DNA of 64,000 nt from Styela clava (Eukaryota > Chordata > Ascidiacea > Stolidobranchia > Styelidae). A program made the translations under genes and the position numbers. The DNA lies in contig NC_135259.1 in the NCBI RefSeq assembly GCF_964204865.1, positions 6,334,974 to 6,398,973 on the forward strand, written 5' to 3'. The stretch's first letter is position 1; the number at the start of each line of letters is the position of its first letter. The notes under the pieces were generated by a model. That model was not told the origin of the DNA and searched no databases. It worked only from the letters and a program-made list of their open reading frames with translations. Positions 23,829-36,400 of this stretch are shown here, piece after piece.

Positions 23829-26386
23829 ACGGAAATCTTTAGTAAAAGGCGAAAGATTTATGCGAAAAATGAAGAGAAGCCTGAGTAACTAAAGAGCCTT
23901 CATAAAGAACTATCAAGGGGATTGTTAGGCTCCAGATTGTGATTTTTATTCGCGCGCTTGTTTTCACATTAATTTGATTCTTTTGAAAATATTTCGATTT
24001 AATTGGTTGTCTCATGTTTACTAAATTATTTTTTTTTATTATTATCCATTTTCTAATAACTCAAAGTTAATTGAAAACTGATGAGTTCTCCCGTAAAGTC
24101 GTGGTGTTCCAGGTCTATTAATTCATAAAAGAATAAAAGTTGTGAACACAAATTAGCATTCAACAGACCTTTCTGATCTAGAGTATGAGTAAATCATGAA
24201 CCCAGTACATACTAGGCTTTAAAAATCGCAAAGACTCATTGTATTCTCCTCTCCACGGAAATCTTCAGCAAAAGGCGAAAGATTTACGCGAAAAATGAAA
24301 AGAAGCCTGGATGTCTAGAGAACCTTCGTAAAGACATATCAAGTGGATTGTTAAGCTCCAGATTGTGATTTTTATTCGCGCGCTTGTGTTCACATTATTT
24401 TATTTTATTTTAGATTAACTCTATTTCATTTATTGCCTCATGTTTACTAAAACAATTAGATTTATTATTACTAATTTTCTAATACCTAAATCAAAGTTAC
24501 TTTAAAACTGAATAGTTCCCCCAAAAAAGTCGCGGTGTTCCAGGCCTATTAATTCATAAAAGAATAAACGTGGGGAACACAAATTAGCATTCAACAGACC
24601 TTTCTGATCAAGAGTATAAGTAAATCATGAACCCAGTACATACTGGGCTTTAAAAATTGCAAAGACTCATTGTATGCTCCTCTCCACGGAAATCTTTAGT
24701 AAAAGGCGAAAGATTTATGCGAAAAATGAAGAGAAGCCTGAGTAAGTAGAGAGGCTTCGTAAAATCATATAAAGTGGATTGTTAGGCTCCAGATTGTGAT
24801 TTTTATCCGCGCGCTTGTTTTCACATTAATTTATTTCTTTTGATAATATTTCGATTTCATTGGTTGTCTCATTTTACTAAAACAGTTATATTTAATATTA
24901 TCCATTTTCTAATAACTCAAAAGTTAATTGAAAACTGAATAGTTCTCCCGTAAAGTCGTGGTGTTCCAGGTCTATTAATTCATAAAAGAATAAAAGTTGC
25001 GAACACAAAATAGCATTCAACAGACCTTTCTGATCTAGAGTATGAGTAAATTATGAACCCAGTACATGCTGGGCTTTAAAAATCGCAAAGACTCATTGTA
25101 TGCTCCTCTCCACGGAAATCTTTAGTAAAAGGCGAAAGATTTATGCGAAAAATGAAGAGAAGCCTGAGTAACTAGAGAGGCTTCGTAAAATCATATAAAG
25201 TGGATTGTTAGGCTCCAGATTGTGATTTTTATCCGCGCGCTTGTTTTCACATTAATTTGTTTCTTTTGAGAATATTTCGATTTCATTGGTCGTCTCATGT
25301 TTACTAAAATTTTTTTTTATTATTATCCATTTTCTAATAGCTCAAAGTTAATTGAAAATAGAATAGTTCTCCCATAAAGTCGTGGTGTTCCAGGTCTATT
25401 AATTCATAAAAGAATAAAAGTTGCGAACACAAAATAGCATTCAACAGACCTTTCTGATCTAGAGTATGAGTAAATCATGAACCCAGTACATGCTGGGCTT
25501 TAAAAATCGCAAAGACTCATTGTGTGCTCCTCTCCACGGAAATCTTTAGTAAAAGGCGAAAGATTTATGCGAAAATGAAGAGAAGCCTGAGTAACTAAAG
25601 AGCCTTCATAAAGAACTATCAAGTGGATTGTTAGGCTCCAGATTGTGATTTTTATCCGCGCGCTTGTTTTCACATTAATTTATTTCTTTTGAAAATATTT
25701 TGATTTCATTGGTTGTCTCATGTTTACTAAACTATTTTTTTTTATTATTATCCATTTTCTAATAACTCAAAGTTAATTGAAAACTGATGAGTTCTTCCGT
25801 AAAGTCGTGGTGTTCCAGGTCTATTAATTCATAAAAGAATAAAAGTTGTGAACACAAATTAGCATTCAACACACCTTTCTGATCTAGAGTATGAGGAAAT
25901 CATGAACCCAGTACATACTGGGCTTTAAAAATCGCAAAGACTCATTGTATACTCCTCTCCACGGAAATTTTCAGTAAAAGGCGAAAGATTTATGCGAAAA
26001 ATGAAGAGAAACCTGAGTAACTGGAAAGCCTTCGTAAAATCATATAAAGTGGATTGTTAGGCTCCAGATTGTGATTTTTATTCGCGCGCTTGTTTTCACA
26101 TTAATTTATTTCTTTTGATAATATTTCGATTTCATTGGTTGTCTCATTTTACTAAAACAGTTATATTTAATATTATCCATTTTCTAATAACTCAAAAGTT
26201 AATTGAAAACTGAATAGTTCTCCCGTAAAGTCGTGGTGTTCCAGGTCTATTAATTCATAAAAGAATAAAAGTTGTGAACACAAATTAGCATTCAACAGAC
26301 CTTTCTGATCTAGAGTATGAGTAAATCATGAATCCAGTACATACTGGGCTTTAAAAATCGCAAAGACTCACTGTATGCTCCTCTCC

Positions 26387-26686
26387 ACGGAAATCTTTAG
26401 TAAAAGGCGAAAGATTTATGCGAAAAATGAAGAGAAGCCTGAATAACTAGAGAACCTTCGTAAAGACATATCAAGTGGATTGTTAAGCTCCAGATTGTGA
26501 TTTTTATTCGCGCGCTTGTGGTGTTCCACATCGTGGTGTTCCAGGTCTATTAATTCATAAAAGAATAAAAGTTGTGAACACAATTTAGCATTCAACAGAC
26601 CTTTCTGATCTAGAGTATAAGTAAATCATGAACCTAGTACAAGCTGGGCTTTAAAAATCGCAAAGACTCATTGTGTGCTCCTCTCC
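26387..26686 (+). repeat. T monomer 4
   Basis: Canonical junction at 26518-26543, with private 'acaatttagc' and 'aacctagtacaagctgg'. The latter recurs in T monomer 10, 22,700 bp away. It closes the second seven-unit period. Confidence 0.94.
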
Positions 26687-27539
26687 ACGGAAATCTTTAG
26701 TAAAAGGCGAAAGATTTATGCGAAAAATGAAGAGAAGCCTGAGTAACTAAAGAGCCTTCATAAAGAACTATCAAGTGGATTGTTAGGCTCCAGATTGTGA
26801 TTTTTATGCGCGCGCTTGTTTTCACATTAATTTATTTCTTTTGAAAATATTTCGATTTCATTGGTTGTCTCATGTTTACTAAAATATTTTTTTTGTATTA
26901 TTATCCATTTTCTAATAACTCAAAGTTAATTGAAAACTGATGAGTTCTCCCGTAAAGTCGTGGCGTTCCAGGTCTATTAATTCATAAAAGAATAAAAGTT
27001 GTGAACACAAATTAGCATTCAACAGACCTTTCTGATCTAGAGTATGAGGAAATCATGAACCCAGTACATACTGGGCTTTAAAAATCACAAAGACTAATTG
27101 TTTGCTCCTCTCCACGGAAATCTTTAGTAAAAGGCGAAAGATTTATGCGAAAAATGAAGAGAAGCCTGAGTAACTGGAGAGCCATCGTAAAATCATATAA
27201 AGTGGATTGTTAGGCTCCAGATTGTGATTTTTATCCGCGCGCTTGTTTTCACATTAATTTATTTCTTTTGATAATATTTCAATTTCATTGGTTGTCTCAT
27301 TTTACTAAAACAGTTATATTTAATATTATCCATTTTCTAATAACTCAAAAGTTAATTGAAAACTGAATAGTTCTCCCGTAAAGTCGTGGTGTTCCAGGTC
27401 TATTAATTCATAAAAGAATAAAAGTTGCGAACACAAAATAGCATTCAACAGACCTTTCTGATCTATAGTATGAGTAAATCATGAACCCAGTACATGATGG
27501 GCTTTAAAAATCGCAAAGACTCATTGTATGCTCCTCTCC

Positions 27540-28799
27540 ACGGAAATCTTTAGTAAAAGGCGAAAGATTTATGCGAAAAATGAAGAGAAGCCTGAGTAAC
27601 TAGAGAGGCTTCGTAAAATTATATAAAGTGGATTGTTAGGCTCCAGATTGTGATTTTTATCCGCGCGCTTGTTTTCACATTAATTTGTTTCTTTTGAGAA
27701 TATTTCGATTTCATTGGTCGTCTCATGTTTACTAAAACATTTTTTTTATTATTATCCATTTTCTAATAGCTCAAAGTTAATTGAAAATAGAATAGTTCTC
27801 CCATAAAGTCGTGGTGTTCCAGGTCTATTAATTCATAAAAGAATAAACGTGGGGAACACAAATTAGCATTCAACAGACCTTTCTGATCAAGAGTATAAGT
27901 AAATCATGAACCCAGTACATACTGGGCTTTAAAAATTGCAAAGACTCATTGTATGCTCCTCTCCACGGAAATCTTTAGTAAAAGGCGAAAGATTTATGCG
28001 AAAAATGAAGAGAAGCCTGAGTAACTAGAGAGGCTTCGTAAAATCATATAAAGTGGATTGTTAGGCTCCAGATTGTGATTTTCATCCGCGCGCTTGTTTT
28101 CACATTAATTTATTTCTTTTGAGAATATTTCGATTCCATTGGTGGTCTCATGTTTACTAAAACATTTTTTTTATTATTATCCATTTTCTAATAGCTCAAA
28201 GTTAATTGAAAATTGAATAGTTCTCCAATAAAGTTGTGGCGTTCCAGGTCTATTAATTCATAAAAGAATAAAAGTTGTGAACACAAATTAGCATTCAACA
28301 GACCTTTCTGATCTAGAGTATGAGGAAATCATGAACCCAGTACATACTGGGCTTTAAAATTGTTTGCTCCTCTCCACGGAAATCTTTAGTAAAAGGCGAA
28401 AGATTTATGCGAAAAATGAAGAGAAGCCTGAGTAACTAGAGAGCCATCGTAAAATCATATAAAGTGGATTGTTAGGCTCCAGATTGTGATTTTTATCCGC
28501 GCGCTTGTTTTCACATTAATTTATTTCTTTTGATAATATTTCAATTTCATTGGTTGTCTCATTTTACTAAAACATTTTTTTTATTATTATCCATTTTCTA
28601 ATAGCTCAAAGTTAATTGAAAATAGAATAGTTCTCCCATAAAGTCGTGGTGTTCCAGGTCTATTAATTCATAAAAGAATAAAAGTTGCGAACACAAAATA
28701 GCATTTAACAGACCTTTCTGATCTAGAGTATGAGTTAATCATGAACCCAGTACATGCTGGGCTTTAAAAATCGCAAAGACTCATTGTGTGCTCCTCTCC
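27540..28799 (+). repeat. Three consecutive recombinant or deleted monomers
   Basis: Unit 27540 has an E' module but a C-type tail ('aaacgtgggg', 'gatcaagagtataag'). Unit 27965 is class E with 'ggtggtctc' and 'gttgtggcgttcc' and is only 411 bp. Unit 28376 (424 bp) starts as B' ('gataatatttcaattt', 'ctcattttac') and continues as E' ('taatagctc', 'aaaatagaatag'). The same trio recurs 22,700 bp downstream (50240, 50665, 51076), so it predates the mega-duplication. Confidence 0.9.
28351..28370 (+). repeat. 14-bp deletion junction in 411-bp monomer (first copy)
   Basis: The usual 'ctttaaaaatcacaaagac' stretch is shortened to 'gctttaaaattgtttgctcc', removing 14 bases between the first dyad and the second dyad of the core. 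The identical junction occurs at about 51051-51070. Confidence 0.93.
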
Positions 28800-29225
28800 A
28801 CGGAAATCTTTAGTAAAAGGCGAAAGATTTATGCGAAAAATGAAGAGAAGCCTGAGTAACTAAAGAGCCTTCATAAAGAACTATCAAGTGGATTGTTAGG
28901 CTCCAGATTGTGATTTTTATCCGCGCGCTTGTTTTCACATTAATTTATTTCTTTTGAAAATATTTCGATTTCATTGGTTGTCTCATGTTTACTAAAATAT
29001 TTTTTTTTATTATTATCCATTTTCTAATAACTCAAAGTTAATTGAAAGCTGATGAGTTCTCCCATAAAGTCGTGGTGTTCCAGGTCTATTAATTCATAAA
29101 AGAATAAAAGTTGTGAACACAAATTAGCATTCAACAGACCTTTCTGATCTAGAGTATGAGTAAATCATGAACCCAGTACATACTGGGCTTTAAAAATCGC
29201 AAAGACTCATTGTATGCTCCTCTCC

Positions 29226-29525
29226 ACGGAAATCTTTAGTAAAAGGCGAAAGATTTATGCGCAAAATGAAGAGAAGCCTGAATAACTAGAGAACCTTCGT
29301 AAAGACATATCAAGTGGATTGTTAAGCTCCAGATTGTGATTTTTATTCGCGCGCTTGTGGTGTTCCACATCGTGGTGTTCCAGGTCTATTAATTCATAAA
29401 AGAATAAAAGTTGTGAACACAAATTAGCATTCAACAGACCTTTCTGATCTAGAGTATAAGTAAATCATGAACCCAGTACATGCTGGGCTTTAAAAATCGC
29501 AAAGACTCATTGTGTGCTCCTCTCC
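29226..29525 (+). repeat. T monomer 5
   Basis: Canonical junction at 29357-29382. It closes the third seven-unit period; its counterpart in mega-copy 2 is at 51926. Private 'tgcgcaaaatg' near 29258. Confidence 0.94.
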
Positions 29526-30808
29526 ACGGAAATCTTTAGTAAAAGGCGAAAGATTTATGCGAAAAATGAAGAGAAGCCTGAGTAACTAAAGAGCCTTCAT
29601 AAAGAACTATCAAGGGGATTGTTAGGCTCCAGATTGTGATTTTTATTCGCGCGCTTGTTTTCACATTAATTTGATTCTTTTGAAAATATTTCGATTTAAT
29701 TGGTTGTCTCATGTTTACTAAAATATTTTTTTTTATTATTATCCATTTTCTAATAACTCAAAGTTAATTGAAAACTGATGAGTTCTCCCGTAAAGTCGTG
29801 GTGTTCCAGGTCTATTAATTCATAAAAGAATAAAAGTTGTGAACACAAATTAGCATTCAACAGACCTTTCTGATCTAGAGTATGAGTAAATCATGAACCC
29901 AGTACATACTAGGCTTTAAAAATCGCAAAGACTCATTGTATGCTCCTCTCCACGGAAATCTTTAGCAAAAGGCGAAAGATTTATGCGAAAAATGAAAAGA
30001 AGCCTGGATATCTAGAGAACCTTCGTAAAGACATATCAAGTGGATTGTTAAGCTCCAGATTGTGATTTTTATTCGCGCGCTTGTGTTCACATTATTTTAT
30101 TTTATTTTAGATTAACTCTATTTCATTTATTGCCTCATGTTTACTAAAAAAATTAGATTTATTATTACTAATTTTCTAATACCTAAATCAAAGTTACTTT
30201 AAAACTGAATAGTTCCCCCAAAAAAGTCGCGGTGTTCCAGGCCTATTAATTCATAAAAGAATAAACGTGGGGAATACAAATTAGCATTCAACAGACCTTT
30301 CTGATCAAGAGTATAAGTAAATCATGAACCCAGTACATACTGGGCTTTAAAAATTGCAAAGACTCATTGTATGCTCCTCTCCACGGAAATCTTTAGTAAA
30401 AGGCGAAAGATTTATGCGAAAAATGAAGAGAAGCCTGAGTAACTAGAGAGGCTACGTAAAATCATATAAAGTGGATTGTTAGGCTCCAGATTGTGATTTT
30501 TATCCGCGAGCTTGTTTTCACATTAATTTATTTCTTTTGATAATATTTCGATTTCATTGGTTGTCTCATTTTACTAAAACAGTTATATTTAATATTATCC
30601 ATTTTCTAATAACTCAAAATTAATTGAAAACTGAATAGTTCTCCCGTAAAGTCGTGGTGTTCCAGGTCTATTAATTCATAAAAGAATAAAAGTTGCGAAC
30701 ACAAAATAGCATACAACAGACCTTTCTGATCTAGAGTATGAGTAAATCATGAACCCAGTACATGCTGGGCTTTTAAAAATCGCAAAGACTCATTGTATGC
30801 TCCTCTCC

Positions 30809-31233
30809 ACGGAAATCTTTAGTAAAAGGCGAAAGATTTATGCGAAAAATGAAGAGAAGCCTGAGTAACTAGAGAGGCTTCGTAAAATCATATAAAGTGG
30901 ATTGTTAGGCTCCAGATTGTGATTTTTATCCGCGCGCTTGTTTTCACATTAATTTGTTTCTTTTGAGAATATTTCGATTTCATTGGTCGTCTCATGTTTA
31001 CTAAAACATTTTTTTTATTATTATCCATTTTCTAATAGCTCAAAGTTAATTGAAAATAGAATAGTTCTCCCATAAAGTCGTGGTGTTCCAGGTCTATTAA
31101 TTCATAAAAGAATAAAAGTTGCGAACACAAAATAGCATTCAACAGACCTTTCTGATCTAGAGTATGAGTAAATCATGAACCCAGTACATGCTGGGCTTTA
31201 AAAATCGCAAAGACTCATTGTGTGGTCCTCTCC
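30809..31233 (+). repeat. Class E' monomer (exemplar)
   Basis: An E-type unit with 'cattaatttgtttctt', 'gatttcattggtcgtc' and 'gaaaatagaatag'. The subclass first appears at 17386, where it reads 'aaaataaaatag', and persists to the right end of the window. It marks the part of the array derived after the left-hand blocks. Confidence 0.88.
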
Positions 31234-32084
31234 ACGGAAATCTTTAGTAAAAGGCGAAAGATTTATGCGAAAATGAAGAGAAGCCTGAGTAACTAAAGAG
31301 ATTTCATAAAGAACTATCAAGTGGATTGTTAGGCTCCAGATTGTGATTTTTATCCGCGCGCTTGTTTTCACATTAATTTATTTCTTTTGAAAATATTTTG
31401 ATTTCATTGGTTGTCTCATGTTTACTAAACTATTTTTTTTTATTATTATCCATTTTCTAATAACTCAAAGTTAATTGAAAACTGATGAGTTCTCCCGTAA
31501 AGTCGTGGTGTTCCAGGTCTATTAATTCATAAAAGAATAAAAGTTGTGAACACAAATTAGCATTCAACAGACCTTTCTGATCTAGAGTATGAGGAAATCA
31601 TGAACCCAGTACATACTGGGCTTTAAAAATCGCAAAGACTCATTGTATACTCCTCTCCACGGAAATCTTCAGTAAAAGGCGAAAGATTTATGCGAAAAAT
31701 GAAGAGAAGCCTGAGTAACTGGAGAGCCTTCGTAAAATCATATAAAGTGGATTGTTAGGCTCCAGATTGTGATTTTTATCCGCGCGCTTGTTTTCGCATT
31801 AATTTATTTCTTTTGATAATATTTCGATTTCATTGGTTGTCTCATTTTACTAAAACAGTTATATTTAATATTATCCATTTTGTAATAACTCAAAAGTTAA
31901 TTGAAAACTGAATAGTTCTCCCGTAAAGTCGTGGTGTTCCAGGTCTATTAATTCATAAAAGAATAAAAGTTGTGAACACAAATTAGCATTCAACAGACCT
32001 TTCTGATCTAGAGTATGAGTAAATCATGAACCCAGTACATACTGGGCTTTAAAAATCGCAAAGACTCACTGTATGCTCCTCTCC

Positions 32085-32384
32085 ACGGAAATCTTTAGTA
32101 AAAGGCGAAAGATTTATGCGAAAAATGAAGAGAAGCCTGAATAACTAGAGAACCTTCGTAAAGACATATCAAGTGGATTGTTAAGCTCCAGATTGTGATT
32201 TTTATTCGCGCGCTTGTGGTGTTCCACATCGTGGTGTTCCAGGTCTATTAATTCATAAAAGAATAAAAGTTGTGAACACAAATTAGCATTCAACAGACCT
32301 TTCTGATCTAGAGTATAAGTAAATCATGAACCCAGTACATGCTGGGCTTTAAAAATCGCAAAGACTCATTGTGTGCTCCTCTCC
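32085..32384 (+). repeat. T monomer 6
   Basis: Canonical junction at 32216-32241. It closes the fourth seven-unit period and is the third unit of the first ten-unit block; its duplicate is at 36101. Confidence 0.94.
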
Positions 32385-34522
32385 ACGGAAATCTTTAGTA
32401 AAAGGCGAAAGATTTATGCGAAAAATGAAGAGAAGCCTGAGTAACTAAAGAGCCTTCATAAAGAACTATCAAGTGGATTGTTAGGCTCCAGATTGTGATT
32501 TTTATGCGCGCGCTTGTTTTCACATTAATTTATTTCTTTTGAAAATATTTCGATTTCATTGGTTGTCTCATGTTTACTAAAATATTTTTTTTGTATTATT
32601 ATCCATTTTCTAATAACTCAAAGTTAATTGAAAACTGATGAGTTCTCCCGTAAAGTCGTGGTGTTTCAGGTCTATTAATTCATAAAACAATAAAAGTTGT
32701 GAACACAAATTAGCATTCAACAGACCTTTCTGATCTAGAGTATGAGTAAATCATGAACCCAGTACATGCTGGGCTTTAAAAATCGCAAAGACTCATTGTG
32801 TGCTCCTCTCCACGGAAATCTTTAGTAAAAGGCGAAAGATTTATGCGAAAAATGAAGAGAAGCCTGAGTAACTAAAGAGCCTTCATAAAGAACTATCAAG
32901 TGGATTGTTAGGCTCCAGATTGTGATTTTTATGCGCGCGCTTGTTTTCACATTAATTTATTTCTTTTGAAAATATTTCGATTTCATTGGTTGTCTCATGT
33001 TTACTAAAATATTTTTTTTTATTATTATCCATTTTCTAATAACTCAAAGTTAATTGAAAACTGATGAGTTTCCCGTAAAGTCGTGGTGTTCCAGGTCTAT
33101 TAATTCATAAAACAATAAAAGTTGTGAACACAAATTAGCATTCAACAGACCTTTCTGATCTAGAGTATGAGTAAATCATAAACCCAGTACATACTGGGCT
33201 TTAAAAATGGCAAAGTCTCACTGTATGCCACTCTCCACGGAAATCTTTAGTAAAAGGCGAAAGATTTATGCGAAAAATGAAGAGAAGCCTGAATAACTAG
33301 AGAACCTTCGTAAAGACATATCAAGTGGATTGTTAAGCTCCAGATTGTGATTTTTATTCGCGCGCTTGTGTTCACATTATTTTATTTTATTTTAGATTAA
33401 CTCTGTTTCATTTATTGCCTCATGTTTACTAAAACAATTAGATTTATTATTACTAATTTTCTAATACCTAAATCAAAGTTACTTTAAAACTGAATAGTTC
33501 CCCAAAAAAAAGTCGCGGTGTTCCAGGCCTATTAATTCATAAAAGAATAAACGTGGTGAACACAAATTAGCATTCAACAGACCTTTCTGATCAAGAGTAT
33601 AAGTAAATCATGAACCCAGTACATACTGGGCTTTAAAAATCGCAAAGACTCATTGTATGCTCCTCTCTACGGAAATCTTTAGTAAAAGGCGAAAGATTTA
33701 TGCGAAAAATGAAGAGAATCCTGAGTAACTGGAGACCCTTCGTAAAATCATATAAAGTGGATTGTTAGGCTCCAGATTGTGATTTTTATCCGCGCGCTTG
33801 TTTTCACATTAATTCATTTCTTTTGAAAATATTTCGATTTCATTGGTTGTCTCATGTTTACTAAAACAGTTATATTTAATGTTATCCATTTTCTAATGAC
33901 TCAAAAGTTAATTGAAAACTGAATAGTTCTCCCGTAAAGTCGTGGTGTTCCAGGTCTATTAATTCATAAAAGAATAAAAGTTGCGAACACAAAATAGCAT
34001 TCAACAGACCTTTCTGATCTAGAGTATGAGTAAATCATGAACCCTGTACATGCTGGGCTTTAAAAATCGCAAAGACTCATTGTGTGCTCCTCTCCACGGA
34101 TATCTTTAGTAAAAGGCGAAAGATTTATGCGAAAAATGAAGAGAAGCCTGAGTAACTAAAGAGCCTTCATAAAGAACTATCAAGTGGATTGTTAGGCTCC
34201 AGATTGTGATTTTTATCCGCGCGCTTGTTTTCACATTAATTTATTTCTTTTGAAAATATTTCGATTTCATTGGTTGTCTCATGTTTACTAAAATATTTTT
34301 TTTTTATTATTATCCATTTTCTAATAACTCAAAGTTAATTGAAAACTGATGGGTTCTCCCGTAAAGTCGTGGTGTTCCAGGTCTATTAATTCATAAAAGA
34401 ATAAAAGTTGTGAACACAAATTAGCATTCAACAGACCTTTCTGATCTAGAGTATGAGTAAATCATGAACCCAGTACATACTGGGCTTTAAAAATCGCAAA
34501 GACTCACTGTATGCTCCTCTCC

Positions 34523-34822
34523 ACGGAAATCTTTAGTAAAAGGCGAAAGATTTATGCGAAAAATGAAGAGAAGCCTGAGTAACTAGAGAACCTTCGTAAA
34601 GACATATCAAGTGGATTGTTAAGCTCCAGATTGTGATTTTTATTCGCGCGCTTGTGGTGTTCCATATCGTGGTGTTCTAGGTCTATTAATTCATAAAAGA
34701 ATAAAAGTTGTGAACACAAATTAGCATTCAACAGACCTTTCTGATCTAGAGTATGAGTAAATCATGAACCCAGTACATACTAGGCTTTAAAAATCGCAAA
34801 GACTCATTGTGTGCTCCTCTCC
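34523..34822 (+). repeat. T monomer 7 (variant junction)
   Basis: Junction at 34654-34679 with two substitutions: 'ttccatatcg' for 'ttccacatcg' and 'gtgttctagg' for 'gtgttccagg'. Same variant in T monomer 9, 4017 bp away. Its head has 'gagtaactagag' rather than 'gaataactagag'. Confidence 0.93.
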
Positions 34823-36100
34823 ACGGAAATCTTTAGTAAAAGGCGAAAGATTTATGCGAAAAATGAAGAGAAGCCTGAGTAACTAAAGAGCCTTCATAAA
34901 GAACTATCAAGTGGATTGTTAGGCTCCAGATTGTGATTTTTATCCGCGCGCTTGTTTTCACATTAATTTATTTCTTTTGAAAATATTTCGATTTCATTGG
35001 TTGTCTCATGTTTACTAAAACAGTTATATTTAATATTATCCATTTTCTAATAACTCAAAAGTTAATTGAAAACTGAATAGTTCTCCCGTAAAGTCGTGGT
35101 GTTCCAGGTCTATTAATTCATAAAAGAATAAAAGTTGCGAACACAAAATAGCATTCAACAGACCATTCTGATCTAGAGTATGAGTAAATCATGAACCCAG
35201 TACATGCTGGGCTTTAAAAATCGCAAAGACTCATTGTGTGGTCCTCTCCACGGAAATCTTTAGTAAAAGGCGAAAGATTTATGCGAAAATGAAGAGAAGC
35301 CTGAGTAACTAAAGAGATTTCATAAAGAACTATCAAGTGGATTGTTAGGCTCCAGATTGTGATTTTTATCCGCGCGCTTGTTTTCACATTAATTTATTTC
35401 TTTTGAAAATATTTTGATTTCATTGGTTGTCTCATGTTTACTAAACTATTTTTTTTTATTATTATCCATTTTCTAATAACTCAAAGTTAATTGAAAACTG
35501 ATGAGTTCTCCCGTAAAGTCGTGGTGTTCCAGGTCTATTAATTCATAAAAGAATAAAAGTTGTGAACACAAATTAGCATTCAACAGACCTTTCTGATCTA
35601 GAGTATGAGGAAATCATGAACCCAGTACATACTGGGCTTTAAAAATCGCAAAGACTCATTGTATACTCCTCTCCACGGAAATCTTCAGTAAAAGGCGAAA
35701 GATTTATGCGAAAAATGAAGAGAAGCCTGAGTAACTGGAGAGCCTTCGTAAAATCATATAAAGTGGATTGTTAGGCTCCAGATTGTGATTTTTATCCGCG
35801 CGCTTGTTTTCGCATTAATTTATTTCTTTTGATAATATTTCGATTTCATTGGTTGTCTCATTTTACTAAAACAGTTATATTTAATATTATCCATTTTGTA
35901 ATAACTCAAAAGTTAATTGAAAACTGAATAGTTCTCCCGTAAAGTCGTGGTGTTCCAGGTCTATTAATTCATAAAAGAATAAAAGTTGTGAACACAAATT
36001 AGCATTCAACAGACCTTTCTGATCTAGAGTATGAGTAAATCATGAACCCAGTACATACTGGGCTTTAAAAATCGCAAAGACTCACTGTATGCTCCTCTCC

Positions 36101-36400
36101 ACGGAAATCTTTAGTAAAAGGCGAAAGATTTATGCGAAAAATGAAGAGAAGCCTGAATAACTAGAGAACCTTCGTAAAGACATATCAAGTGGATTGTTAA
36201 GCTCCAGATTGTGATTTTTATTCGCGCGCTTGTGGTGTTCCACATCGTGGTGTTCCAGGTCTATTAATTCATAAAAGAATAAAAGTTGTGAACACAAATT
36301 AGCATTCAACAGACCTTTCTGATCTAGAGTATAAGTAAATCATGAACCCAGTACATGCTGGGCTTTAAAAATCGCAAAGACTCATTGTGTGCTCCTCTCC
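36101..36400 (+). repeat. T monomer 8
   Basis: Canonical junction at 36232-36257. Duplicate of T monomer 6 in the second ten-unit block. Confidence 0.94.

Larger units (their letters stand above)
20970..32384 (+). repeat. Seven-unit higher-order repeat (~2.86 kb), four periods, each ending in a T unit
   Basis: Periods are 20970-23828 (A-C-E-B'-E'-A-T), 23829-26686 (A-C-B'-E'-A-B'-T), 26687-29525 (A-B'-hybrid-E-hybrid-A-T) and 29526-32384 (A-C-B'-E'-A-B'-T). Lengths are 2859, 2858, 2839 and 2859 bp. Periods 2 and 4 have the same class order and are offset about 5697 bp, with shared marks such as 'aatttgattc' and 'gaagcctgga'. Period 3 contains two recombinant units and a 14-bp deletion. The 300-bp T unit acts as a natural phase marker. 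Confidence 0.92.
31234..35249 (+). repeat. 4016-bp ten-unit block, copy 1 (A-B'-T-A-A-C-B-A-T-B)
   Basis: Units start at 31234, 31659, 32085, 32385, 32812, 33237, 33669, 34096, 34523 and 34823. It contains two T units. Marks shared with copy 2 include 'gtgtggtcctctcc' at the left edge, 'gcgaaaatgaag', 'aaagagatttcat', 'ttcgcattaattt', 'cataaaacaataaaag', 'tgccactctcc', 'tctctacgg', 'ctggagacccttc', 'cacggatatc' and 'ctgatgggttc'. Single-base private differences exist, such as 'aaatggcaaag' near 33208 and 'accctgtac' near 34042. Confidence 0.94.
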